Part shown: in pieces, positions 47,387 to 59,335 of the stretch
Layout: each line of letters starts with the position of its first letter
Numbering within the stretch: position 1 is the first letter of the stretch
Assembly: GCA_024734495.1 (NCBI GenBank)
Contig: JALMQS010000082.1
Coordinates: forward strand, 760,625 to 824,624
Length of the DNA stretch: 64,000 nucleotides
Reading direction: 5' to 3'
Origin: Forficula auricularia
Taxonomy: Eukaryota > Arthropoda > Insecta > Dermaptera > Forficulidae
Made by a program: the position numbers and the translations under genes
The notes under the pieces: model-generated
The model's database searches: none
What the model was told of the DNA's origin: nothing
The model's input: the letters and a program-made list of their open reading frames with translations, nothing else

Positions 47387-50300
47387 TTTAATTATTATTA
47401 AACATAGCTAGTCGTTTTTAGGGTTCTGTTTAAAAAGTAAAACTGGGCCCTATTACTCTCCGCAGTGCCCTATCTACTTATTAAGGCGTGAGGTTAAATT
47501 TGGGCCAGCTACTTTTTAAAATAAATTTTAATAAATAACTAAATAATAATGAAACAATCAAAAAAGAACTTAATTTCATAATTAATAATATTTATTATTC
47601 TGTAATTAAACCATTTGCTGTTGCACCTGTCTAGTTACTGCTCTAACTGCCGCTACAATATGTTTAAGTTTGTGGGATTGTAGCTCGTAAAGTATTTTTT
47701 TTTTAAATTTATTTATTGTCACCGGGAACAAACCATTTAGACAGCACATAAGTAAAGTGTTAGTAGCGTTAGTGAGGGATCCGAGTTTTAGCCGGTAGAA
47801 ATTTTTATACGCCAGCCAGGATCGAACCCCGGCCTTCCGCTCCAACATCGTCATAATTAATCGATGCCGAAGCGGGGCCAGCGCGTTAGCCGGCTCGGCT
47901 AACCCGACTCCTTAGCTCGTAAAATAAATAGGATACAAATTTGAAATTTAGAAATTATATAGTAGAGTATATACACGGTGTTCCACAGAAGTCGTTCGTA
48001 AAAAGTTTTTAAAGAAGAAGTTGAGAGAAAATTTTGAATTTTGAGATATTTATGTTTTGGAATCTGCTCTTTTTAAATGAATTATTAAAAACTTTTGGAC
48101 ACTTTCTGCTTTGCCGCAATCGCCATCAACTTTCTTATTTTCAATGGAACCCCCCAAATATTTTTCCTTCATTAGAATAAATGTTAAAATCTAAGAAGAT
48201 TTTGTATAATGCACTTGATGTATAACATTTATAATTTCTGAGTTATTTTAGATAGTTTGTAAAATCTACCAATTTAGCGTTCATCTTTAAAAATTTACAA
48301 TAATTAAACTTTTGTTTGTAGAATTAATTTAATCAATTAGAACTCTTAATTAGATATTAAATAATATTACATAAACATAACAATTAAAAATTTTATATCC
48401 AGGATGACCATAATAATCGTTTATTTCTGAAAATCAAAAAGCTGTTAATGCTCAATTTTTTCAAATGGAAACATGGCCTAAATTTTAGTATCTTGGAATA
48501 CTAAATAAAAATCGAATAGGAGTTTATTAAATATTCCCTATACTTAAAATGAAAATTTTTTTAAATAAAAATATTTTGAATTTCACTCGTACAGATCTTA
48601 ATAATTAAGAAGAATTATTCTACTAGAATAAAAACATATCAATTAACAAGTAGTATCTATGTATAAATAATTAAGATCTGGACGAGTGAAATGTAAAATA
48701 TTTTTTATTTAAAAAACTATTCATTTTAAGTACAGGGAATATTTGATAAACTCCTATTGGATTTTTATGTAGAATTCAAAAATACTAAAATTTATGCCAT
48801 GTTCCATTTGAAAAAAATTAAGTATTAACATCTTTTTGATTTTCTGAAATAACTATTATTATGGTCATCCTGGATATAAAATGTGAATTTTTATGATTAA
48901 GTAAGGTTCGTTAATGTCTAATTAATAGTCCTGATTGATCAAATCAATTCTACAAACAATAGTTGTAGAGATAATAATCACGTTTCTAGAATGAGTGCAA
49001 AAAATTGTAGTTGCATTGAATCAAGGGTTATTATTATTCAATGAAGATGAAACTTTGTTTGAATTGTATCAAATTTAATCTAGTTTAAAAATATATAGAG
49101 TGGTCTTTGTTGAAAACGTGCTCTTTCATGGTCAAAATGGGAAAAAATCGAAAAATGTGCGAGTTTTTGGGATTTGCGGAAAACAAAAAAAAATACTTCA
49201 ATTTTCAACTAGCGCTTGAGCCCGAGAAAACCTAGATGATGAAATTTGTAGGAAATTTTATGAACTTTCATTTTGAATAGAAAGATTATTTAAGAAAAGT
49301 TGATAGTTTTCGAATTATAAGCAAAAACCGCCAAAAATGAGATTATTTACATTTTTTGGCATTTTTGACAATGTTCCGTCACGAAATTTTGTTAGCAAAC
49401 GTCAGATTCGGATTCAGCACACCCAAAAACATAAAGGGTCGAAGAAATTAGAACTAGTCCAAAACTTTCCGAGTAAAAACAAAATTTAACTGGACTAAAA
49501 TAAAAAAAAATTCCCACTAAATATTTTACTTTGTGAATTGCCCCCCCCCCTCCCCTCATGAAAATTTTCTGGCTACGCCACTGTCTGCAAGATGGACAGA
49601 ATCGAAAAAATTATTCTGAAAATTTAAAAAATTTAATCTGGATCCCTTTTATGAAAAAATATTGCATATTTTGAAAAAATTATTTGCAAAGTCCGGGATA
49701 CAGGTTCAGCCTTCATATTGAATTTTAATTAACAAATTCTTAATTTTACGAAAATTAAAGATGCCTATTCAAATTAAAAAATATAAATAAACTAAAAAAG
49801 AGAGACTTTAAGGACGTTCCCTAATATAGATCAGATGCAGTTCGCTCTTTCCCCTACTCTCACATGCGCAGAAAGGCAAACATATTTTCACTGCGTTGTT
49901 TCTCGGATCTGGCAACATTGAATTCTTACGAACGCTAAAAGACAAAGAATAAAAAAAAAATACAGACAGTCGTGGAACTGGTTGGCCATCCCAGTGGCTC
50001 CATTTACCATCTACCATTTGTTAGTGGTAAAAAGCATTTACTTTGTGACATACAACCGGCCCTACGAGCTGTGTGAACGGTTGTCCCATCAATAGCTTCT
50101 GCAGCTTTACCTCTGGCCTCACCCTTCACCCGCCTTCTCTCACTTCCCCTACCAGCAGCCCAGAATCGTAGCTGAATGGGTATATTACGGGGTCGCTTTT
50201 TCTCATTTAGACCCTGACCAGCGCGCTTAAAGAAGCAAAGCTTCAAAAAAACAAACAAAATAAAACACTTCATGAAACAGCTCAATGCAAAATTCCAGAT

Positions 50301-53300
50301 GAGAACAGTATAGTTATCATCATCATTGAGTATACAGTCCTAAGACTGGTTTGATGCAACAATCCGTCTCCACTCGACTCTGTCCTCCGCCAGCTGTTTA
50401 ACCTCTCTAAATGTCTGGCATCCCATATCCCCAATTATTTGGTTGAAATATTCTAATCTGGGTCTTCCCCTTCCCCTTTTCTTTCCCACCTCCCCCTCCA
50501 AGATATCCGGCAGTCCCCCATGTCTCAGTGTGCCCCATCATCCTGACCTCTTCTCTTCTTCAGACTCTTCCACAAGGTTCTTCTTTCTCCGATTTTTCCA
50601 AGAACTTCTTCATTTGTGATTTTATCCATCCATTGATATTCATCATTCTTCTGTAGCACCACATTTCGAGAAGCCTCCAATCTCTTTCTCTCCGCTTTCC
50701 AATTGTCCAGGTTTCACACCCGTACATGGCTATGCTCCATACATATGTCTTCAATAGCAACTTCCTGTTTGCTAAGCTGATTGAGGAGGAGCATAGTAGT
50801 TTTTGTTTTGAATTAAACCCCATTTTGCTTGGGCAATTCTTGATTTAATTTCGTTTTTTGCTCCTCCCATCCCATGTTATTTTACTTCCTAGGTAGCGGA
50901 ATTCCTTAACTCCTTCTAGGTTTTCTTGGTTAATTTTGATGCATTCCTGTCTCGTTTGTTCTTTTTTGTACATACTAGGACCTTGGTTTTATTCTTGTTT
51001 ATTTTCATTTTGATTTCTTCTATTAGGATTTGGTTAATTCCATTCAAGGCGTCCTCTAATTCTTTTTTATTTGCTTCTAGAAGGGCAATGTCATCGGCAA
51101 ATCTTAACATATCGATCTTTTGACCTTGGATTTCTATACCTGTATCAATTTTGTCTTTGAATTCTTTAATCGCTTCTTCTATGTATAAGTTGAAAATCAT
51201 GGGTGACAGCACACATCCTTGTCTTACACCTTTTTTATTTTTGGCTTCTCTTTGTTCATCACCAATATTTTATAATTGCCGTCTGGTTTTGATATAGATT
51301 GTAGATTAGTCTTCTCTCTCTGAATTTTATTCCGCCTGTTTTAATATTTTAAACATAATTTCATTTTCCACGTGTAGATCCTTCTTGGATGTTGTTGGAA
51401 GAGTGTGTTTGCTACTACTAGACTGTGCTTACTGCAAAATTCAATTAATCTTTCGCCCCTTTCATTCCTATTTCCTAGACCGTGTTCGCCCACCACTTTT
51501 CCTTCTTTGCCTTTTCCTACTCTTGCATTCCAATCCCCCATAATTATTAAATTTTCATCCCCTTTAACGCGCTTCATCAGGTTTTCAATTTGTTCGTACA
51601 TTTCTTCTATATCTTGGTCCTCATATGATGTAGTAGGCATGTATACCTGGATTATCACAGTATCTTTCGGTTTCGAATCCACTGTAATCATAACAATCCT
51701 TTCGCTTACCTGTAGATAATTCTTTACCCTTTGCCCTATTTTTTTATTCATAATAATGCCCACTCCTGCCCTCCCATTCTGCCCCCCCGTGTGAATGATT
51801 CTATGGCTGTTTTCGAACCAAAAATCTCCCTCTTCTGAATATCTCATTTCACTAATCCCAATAATGTCCAATTTGTGTCTATCCATTTCCCGCTTTAAAT
51901 TCACTAGTTTATCGTCTCCCCTTAGCGTCTTAACATTCCACGCTCCGACTCGTAGAAAGTCATTATTTATTTTTCCCTTTATGATGGTCTCTCCTCGGGT
52001 AGCCCCTTCCCGGAGATCCGAACGAGGGGCTAGTTTACCTCCGGAATTCTTTACTCGAAGAGAAATCGTCATGTTGCATATTCTCGGGATTTGTAATGTG
52101 GTGGTTTCCCGTTGCCTTCCACATGTTGAAGAGAAGAAAAATGAAAAAGGAAATCAACTCCTAGCCCTCGAAAACCTAATAGCGTCGGAGTCGGTAAAAA
52201 AAAAAAAAACAAGAGTTGGCCAAGGGAGGCCGTATAGGAGAGAGAAAAAGAGAAGCCTGACACAAGTAAGTGGAAGCAATGTCAGACTTAGCTCGGATAA
52301 CCCCGTGGTCGCAATCCACGTACTCATCAGAAATGAGTTCCTGAGGATTAGCTAACAATCTCAAATGCACCAGCTGCAGAAGTTTTTTAGATATGGAAAA
52401 TTTGAGTGATTTTAATGCGACGTTGCCAAGTCGACATCTCTCACTTGCCATGCCATGAGAGAAAAAATTAAAAGCATCAAAAGTACCGAACTTTTAATAT
52501 TTTTTAAACAAAACGAATACCGCTTGATACAATTATTTAACAGAAAAATATTTGTTATGTCTTCAGTTAATGATTCTCAGTTTCCCAAAATAATTTCAAG
52601 AAAATTACGATTCTTATTTAATGAAACAGTCGCTTTAACATCAATCAGAATAGGGTTTGCGTGTTAAATATGCAAATTTCAATAGTCAATATTTACAAAT
52701 TTAGTCCCGCAAGGACTATTGAAAAAATTTCTACCTATAAAGAACACTTATAAATATGTGTATTCAAAGTTTTAAAAGGATTTCAAGAAAATCGATTTAT
52801 TAGGGAACGTCCTTAAAGCTGCATCAATTCACTGGCAAAATCGATTTTGAACTCTATTCAAATAAGCTCACTTGGTGTCGACTTAAAAATATAATTTTAT
52901 ATTTAGTCTTAGCTTATTTCTTACCTTCACCTTCTGCTGGCTCCACTCTTTCCATAATTTTTGGTGCCGTTGGGCAACACTAAAATCAAAAAGACCATAA
53001 AATAAATAAAATGATATCAAAAAATAGTGGGCTCTAAAAAACTTCTTCAAAACTATTGTCTTCATTTTATTACACGCTGAGGATGCTGTTACGCGGCTTA
53101 TTTCACAAATCAGGGGTGTAATTTAAAGCCTTTCGAAAAGTGTATTTTTTTACAATTTTTTTCTTTGAATTTGTTGATCGACCGTAAAAAGTTATAAAGA
53201 TGTGAGAAAAATCCAATTTTCGGACAAAATTACAACTTAAGTGTTTATTATTGAGTTTTCGATTTTTTATTTGATCATTTTCAGGGCTATAAACAATAAA

Positions 53301-56300
53301 ACAATGTTTTACATTTTCTCATATAGACTACCGAGCAAAACAAAGTGGCGCAATTGAAAAATTTCAAATTTTTCCCTTTCATATGCTTATTTTTGACTTT
53401 AAATATTATTTATATATCGGGTGAGTTTTTTATCTAGAGACTGTCTTATAACTCAAAAACTGTGCAACAAAAGTTTCAAATAAAAGTATATTTTATATCA
53501 GGGGGAAAGTAAACTACGCTATTGTTTGTCCACCTAGAACAAGCTTTCAAGGGTATTTCGAGGTCAAGTTCTGATTTTTAAATGGAAACCCGAGGGGTGA
53601 ACCGCGATCTAATATGCTGTACACCTACTTCCACTTGTACTTCTAAATATTTCCAAGTACTTCCAAATATTTCCAAGTACTTCCAAAATACTTCCAAAGA
53701 GGTGTACACATACTTCCAAAATACTTCCAAAGAGATGTACATCTACTTCTAATCGCGGATCACCCCTCGTGGAAACCTAAATGTACATATTCTTAGCCTA
53801 GAAAAAAAACTGAACAATTTTAATTATAACTATTTTTTATACGACATCAAATAAATTAGATCTGAAAAAAATCCTAATAATTATTTTTTACACTCATTCA
53901 ACTGAATTATCAAATATTAAGGACCAATTATTGAATTATTAAATAAATAATTTTAATAATTCATTTCATTTTATCGTGCTGTAAATGTATTAAAAAAAAA
54001 TAGATAATGTAAAGGCTATGAAGTAACTTAAAAGACCAAAATAACGAAATTGGAACTGGAATTCATCTAGAAGAATTGCAATACACTCTGGAATGTCTCA
54101 GAACAGTGTCGTAAAATTGTTAAATTATTAATTATTATTAAATTATTTATTTAATAATTAATTATTTAATCATTATTATTTGATAATTAAGTTGAATGAT
54201 TGTTAAAAATAATTATTAGGATTTTTTTTGAGATCTAATTGATTTAATATTTTATTTTATATGATGTATAAAAAAATAATTCTAATGAAAGTTGTTCAGT
54301 CTTTCTTTCTAGATTAAGAATATGTACAGAAACATATAGGTTTCCATTTAAAAAACAGAACCTGACCTCGAAATACCCTTGAAAGCTTGTTCAAGGTAGA
54401 AAAACAATAGCGTAGTTTAGTTTCCCCCCCTGATATAAATAATTTTTTTTTTCATATATTGTACTGTTTTTGAGTTATAAGAAGATAAAAAACTCACCCG
54501 GTATATAAATTTACCTAATTACTGTTAATATGGTATTAGTTTCATAAAAAAAAATTAAAAGCGTTGAAATTTTATCTATTCAACATTTTTCAAAATTAAA
54601 CGCATTTACGATTGAAATTCTTATTGACAGACATCGTAAGAGTTGTTTAATATCGAAAAATATAATTATTACACCAAAACAAATGGTTCTAGCGCTAGAT
54701 GAAGGAAGAAGTCAACGATTTGCTGCCCGTAAGGTTGCCTGAAACCACCGTCCGTAGGGCTATCCAAGGGTATCGGGAGACTGGTCGATGACCGATTTTT
54801 TACTTTCACAATAGAATATAATGGGAGAGTATTGCGATGGCCAGTCTGGATCATGACTCTTTGAGAGCTTGTATCTCAGAGATGAAAAAATTTAATTTCA
54901 TTTTGTAACTTCTAGGTGGAAGGAATCTTTGCCCTTAATAGTTGGAAACCAGATTTAGGACATAAAACCAGAAATTGTGGTCCCCAGAGGCGTCCAAAAT
55001 CCATTGGCCAGTGCGTATGTACGTAAGTATGTATCCCCCTGCGTTTCGCAACTATAAGTCTCAGAGATACGAAATTCGAAACTTAAGCTTGATATAGGCT
55101 AGAAGGAGTACATCAGCTTTTGGTTGAAATCGGAAGACCGGAAGTGGACATTTAGATTTTAGATGAATGATTTTTCGTTTTTTGATTTTCTCAAAAACGG
55201 CTCTAACGATTTTTTTAAAAATCGTTAGAGCTGTTTTTGAGAAAATCAAAAAAATTGAAATAAAGGAAGTGGGTGTAAATTAGTAGTGTCGCGATGGCTT
55301 CAAATATATGAAAATGTAAAAGTCGTGTGGTGAACACACCATGATTTTTAATGAAAGATTTCTATTTGCCGATGGTAATAGATTCAAATTTTCTTAGAAA
55401 ATCACAAGATGCTGTCATCTATTAAATGCAACGGAATGGATAATTTTTAGACAATATTACGAAATTTTACAAATTAAGATAACAATCTTTGAGTAAAATA
55501 TTTAACGCCTTTACATATGTCAGAGGGGTTCGCACCTCAGTGGTGGTCCAGATGGTCCGAGTTCGATTGGGTGGGAAACAACTCTTCTGACATATAATTA
55601 AAAATAATCCATTCCATCGGATTAAATAGATGACACCATCTTATGATTTTCTAAACCGATTTATTGTTTGATTGGGCGAAGTATCTGCTTCCGAAACGGC
55701 TCAGACACTTTGTTCATTTCGAAGTATATCAATAAGTGTTGCTACAGTTAGAAGCAGTCATCTAAGGCAAATTTATGTCCCAAAAGATAAGCGACAGGAT
55801 CATAGAGATGTAAAAACAACCCTTCTGATTTATAATTAAAAGTTATCCATATCGGTTCGGATCTAATAGATAATTAAACTGTATAATTTTATACCTTTAA
55901 ATGTTATGTAATTTTCGAATTAAAAGAAAAAAAAATTGAAGGTTTTTTCCATCAATTTCCTCACATTCTATATGCGCTTCACAAAATACAGGAAATGTCA
56001 ATTTAAGTTCTAACATTTAATTGTGGTATTTTTGTGAGACTATTATATATTATTTTCTCTATTTTTATCTATATTTATTATAATCGGCTTACGCGACAAC
56101 ACCGACGTGATTTTTTTTTTAATTTTAAAACCAACTAATAGTTTTTTTTTTATTGAAAATGATGAGAGAAGGAGTTACACCAAAAAGGTATATCTCCTAA
56201 AGGCCTGGGTTGGCCTCTCCTTCGTGAAAAGAAGAAGAAGAAAGAATTTTTATGGGCTGGGCGGGGGTCGAAGGTATCTGTGGATACGGGTCTTAAAGAG

Positions 56301-59284
56301 CTGAAGGTTATAAGTCGCGGGAAAGATGGTGGCAGGGAGCGAGTTCCAGGCTCTGGAGGTCATAGGGATAAAAGAGTTGGTGAAAGCGCTTGTTCGACTT
56401 TTATCCAATTTGACAGCGAAGGGGTGCTGAACGTTCGAAAACCCTGTGTTTCTCTTAAAGAGGGCTTTAGGGGGGATAATTGATTTCAGCTCGACTGAAC
56501 AGACACCGTGATAGTATCTGTAGTACAGGGCAAGAGCAGAAACGGTTCTTCGGTGAGCCAGGGAATCGAGTGAGTTGGTTAGAGCCGGGTCTCCTATTAG
56601 TTTAATTGCTCGCTTCTGAATTGCATCCAGTGTAGCAAGAGAATGCTTGGAAGCACCCCTTCACAGATGAGAGCCATATTCGAGACAGGGACGAATTTGA
56701 GCCTTATAAAATATAAGAAGTTGACTGGGAGTATAACAGCGTCTAGACCTAAATAGGAGACCAAGCTTGCGAGCTGCATGTTCATGCCAAATAAAATTTA
56801 TTAAAATTAAGAAATTTAAATTACTATTTTAAAACCCACTAATAGTTCATAAAGAATTTTTACTATATGATAAACAAAATATTGTAAATAAAAATGGATG
56901 AATGATGAAAAGGGAAAAACCAATCGACTTGATTGGGGAATAATGGAATTGAAATAATTATCGGAAAAGAGGTTTTTTTATCTAATTAGATTTTTCCTCT
57001 TATTAAAAACAAGGACTAAAGATGAATAAGGACACTCGATGGTGGAGAAGTTATCTCTGGAATCGAAGCAAAAAATACAATGTATACATTAATTAATGTA
57101 AAATAATTGGTGTAAATAAAAATGTAAATAAAAAAATAATAATAAATAATAAATATAAACGAAAGGTACTCACTGAAAGATCAAATAGGACAAGAACTCA
57201 AAATAAATAAGATTTAAATTAAAGAAAAATATATGTATTATACAAAAAAGACCTCTTGCATTCGTTTGTGGAATCCTCCACGTGGTCCATGGGGTCCCCC
57301 AGGTCCACCGGGTCCTCCAGGTCCTCCTGGTCCTCCTGGTCCACCTCTATGGGCAGAGACGACTACGGCCAGCTAAAATATATATTTCTTCTATTATACA
57401 CATGCTAGTATTTAAGGGGGTGGGGCAAGGGGGGCACTGTAGATCTCAAAAAAAATTATCTTCCCATATAGCTCAGTAAATAGGGGGGTTTCAGCTTATA
57501 TTAATTTCGAGAAATATTTTTTTAGGGTCGTTTGACATGGTGTGGGTATGCGAAATCTAAGTTTGCGACCTTGAAAGTCTGGGGGACAGCTTTTGGCTGC
57601 CAAAAAACCTCGAAATTTTCGGACTTTTTCCAGTTTTTCGCTTATAACTCGAAAAAAGTCATATTTTATAAATAACCGTTCTATAGTAAATTAAAGAGGA
57701 CAATTTTCGCGTTGATTAAAAAAAAGAAATGCAAAATTGATTAAGGAGTTCAATTTTTAATGGGGATCCAAAAAAGAGCGATCACTTTTGAATATCCCTG
57801 AAACTCGCACTTTTTTCGATTTTTTTTCCCATTTTGACCATGAAGGAGCACGTTTTCATCAAAGAAAACTCTATACATTTTAAAACTAGATTAAATTTTC
57901 TACAATTTAAACAAAGTTTCATATTAATTAGATAATGGTAGCCCGTGTCGCAATGAGGTTGAAATTTTGAAAAAATGCAATTTTTTGCAAAAAATCTCAG
58001 TTTTTCCTTCATAAACTGAAAACCACTCATCCTAGAAATTCGATTTCTATCTCATTCTCTAGAAAATTTCATTGACTTGAACATTTACTTGAACGACTTT
58101 TTTGTTAAAACTCTTTGATTTATAGATATCCTACATTTTCCGGACAGGATATGATCCGAATCCTCATGCGTCATGGAAAATGCTGAATATCTATAAATCT
58201 AAGAGTTTTATCAAAAAAGTGGTCCAAGTAAACGTTCAACTCAATAAGATTTACTACAGATTGAGATAGGAATAAAGTTCTTAGGATCAGTAATTTTTAT
58301 TTTACCCTGTACCTATGGTAAAGCAAAAAAAAACGAATTGGGTTTTAAACATCTTTTCCTCAAAGGAAAATTTATATTTGTGAAAAAATATTTTTTAATT
58401 TCTTTATACGTTTAGATAAAATAAAATTATGGCCAATTTTTTTACTGTAAAATATTTATTTAGCCTTCACGCTGACATTTCGAATCCTCAATGGTATATT
58501 GTTCTTCACGGGCAGAGGTTCGCTAATAAATATTATATTTTTTGTAATATTTGATATTTATTAACCAGCATCTGCTCTATAGAAGAATTTCATTGAGTAT
58601 CTGAAATGTCGGCGGGAATGCTAAATAAATATATTACAATTTTATGTTATTTTAAAGAATATAAAATTTAACTGTGTCACCTTCGTGACATCTAATATTT
58701 TTTATTTTTGACCATTCGAATCTTTCCAAAATAATCAGTTAATTAAAATTTTAATACGATTTTTGAAGTCTGAGTAAAATATATAGACAGTAGGATGGCC
58801 CAAAAAATAATAATTTATTTTTTTGATCTCGCATGAAATATCTTAATTTAGCATGTTTTTAAAATGCTCAGGCTACAAATCAGATCGATTAAAAATTTTT
58901 AAGAGAAGTCCCTCAAGATTTTTTAAAACACTAAACCAACCAGCATTGCATGTATAACTATTTCTACCGTGACCGGTGAAATTACTTATATCTCTTAATA
59001 TAAAATGAAGATAATAATTATTTAGGCTGATATAGGCACACAAATAATGAAATAAAAACTAAAAAAATGTGGTTCGTTGAAAGAGTAATTTATAACACTA
59101 AATTTATAAAATATAATAGGCAACAACTTTTTGTTCAAGTTACAAGATTATACTGAAGTCGGATTTGCAATCATTTCTAAATTTCAATCATAGTAGATAA
59201 GCCGATGAAAGAGACTGAAATAAATTACACATTTAATACATTTTTAACCGACTTCAAAAAAGGAGGAGGTTCTCTATTCGATTG

Positions 59285-59335
<51 letters not shown>

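Larger units (their letters stand above)
50315..52350 (-). mobile_element. LINE, internally deleted (endonuclease plus RT remnants)
   Basis: Minus-strand order: 5' region, AP-type endonuclease frame, part of the reverse transcriptase, C-terminal domain, 3' end. The central RT is missing between YTWK near 51350 and the SPMIFNLYIEEAI region. The 3' 110 bp also occur alone at 660-785. Confidence 0.85.
49808..52816. mobile_element. TTAA-flanked element (piggyBac-like target) with a LINE inside
   Basis: TTAAGGACGTTCCCTA at the left and TAGGGAACGTCCTTAA at the right: a 12-bp inverted repeat next to TTAA on both sides. Unique flanks (49826-50310, 52360-52795) surround a minus-strand LINE. Frames at 49808-50285 are unrecognised. 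TTAA is the piggyBac target, but no transposase is present. Confidence 0.6.

Noticed and set aside
51795..52355. 186-codon plus-strand open frame
   Set aside because: It is antisense to the LINE endonuclease frame, which has clear motifs.
52883..53065. Start of OBP-B at the ATG at 53065
   Set aside because: The N-terminus it gives is not a clean signal peptide, it reads through a good acceptor, and it passes the exon 3 donor; exons 1 and 2 upstream give a textbook signal peptide in phase.
57282..57479. Plus frame over the Gly-Gly-Pro exon
   Set aside because: Antisense shadow; only the minus strand gives a signal peptide end, in-phase splice sites and a junction like that of OBP-A.
58440..58645. 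Possible hammerhead in the fold-back
   Set aside because: GAAATGTC boxes are present in both arms but there is no CUGANGA box with a stem II between it and GAAA.
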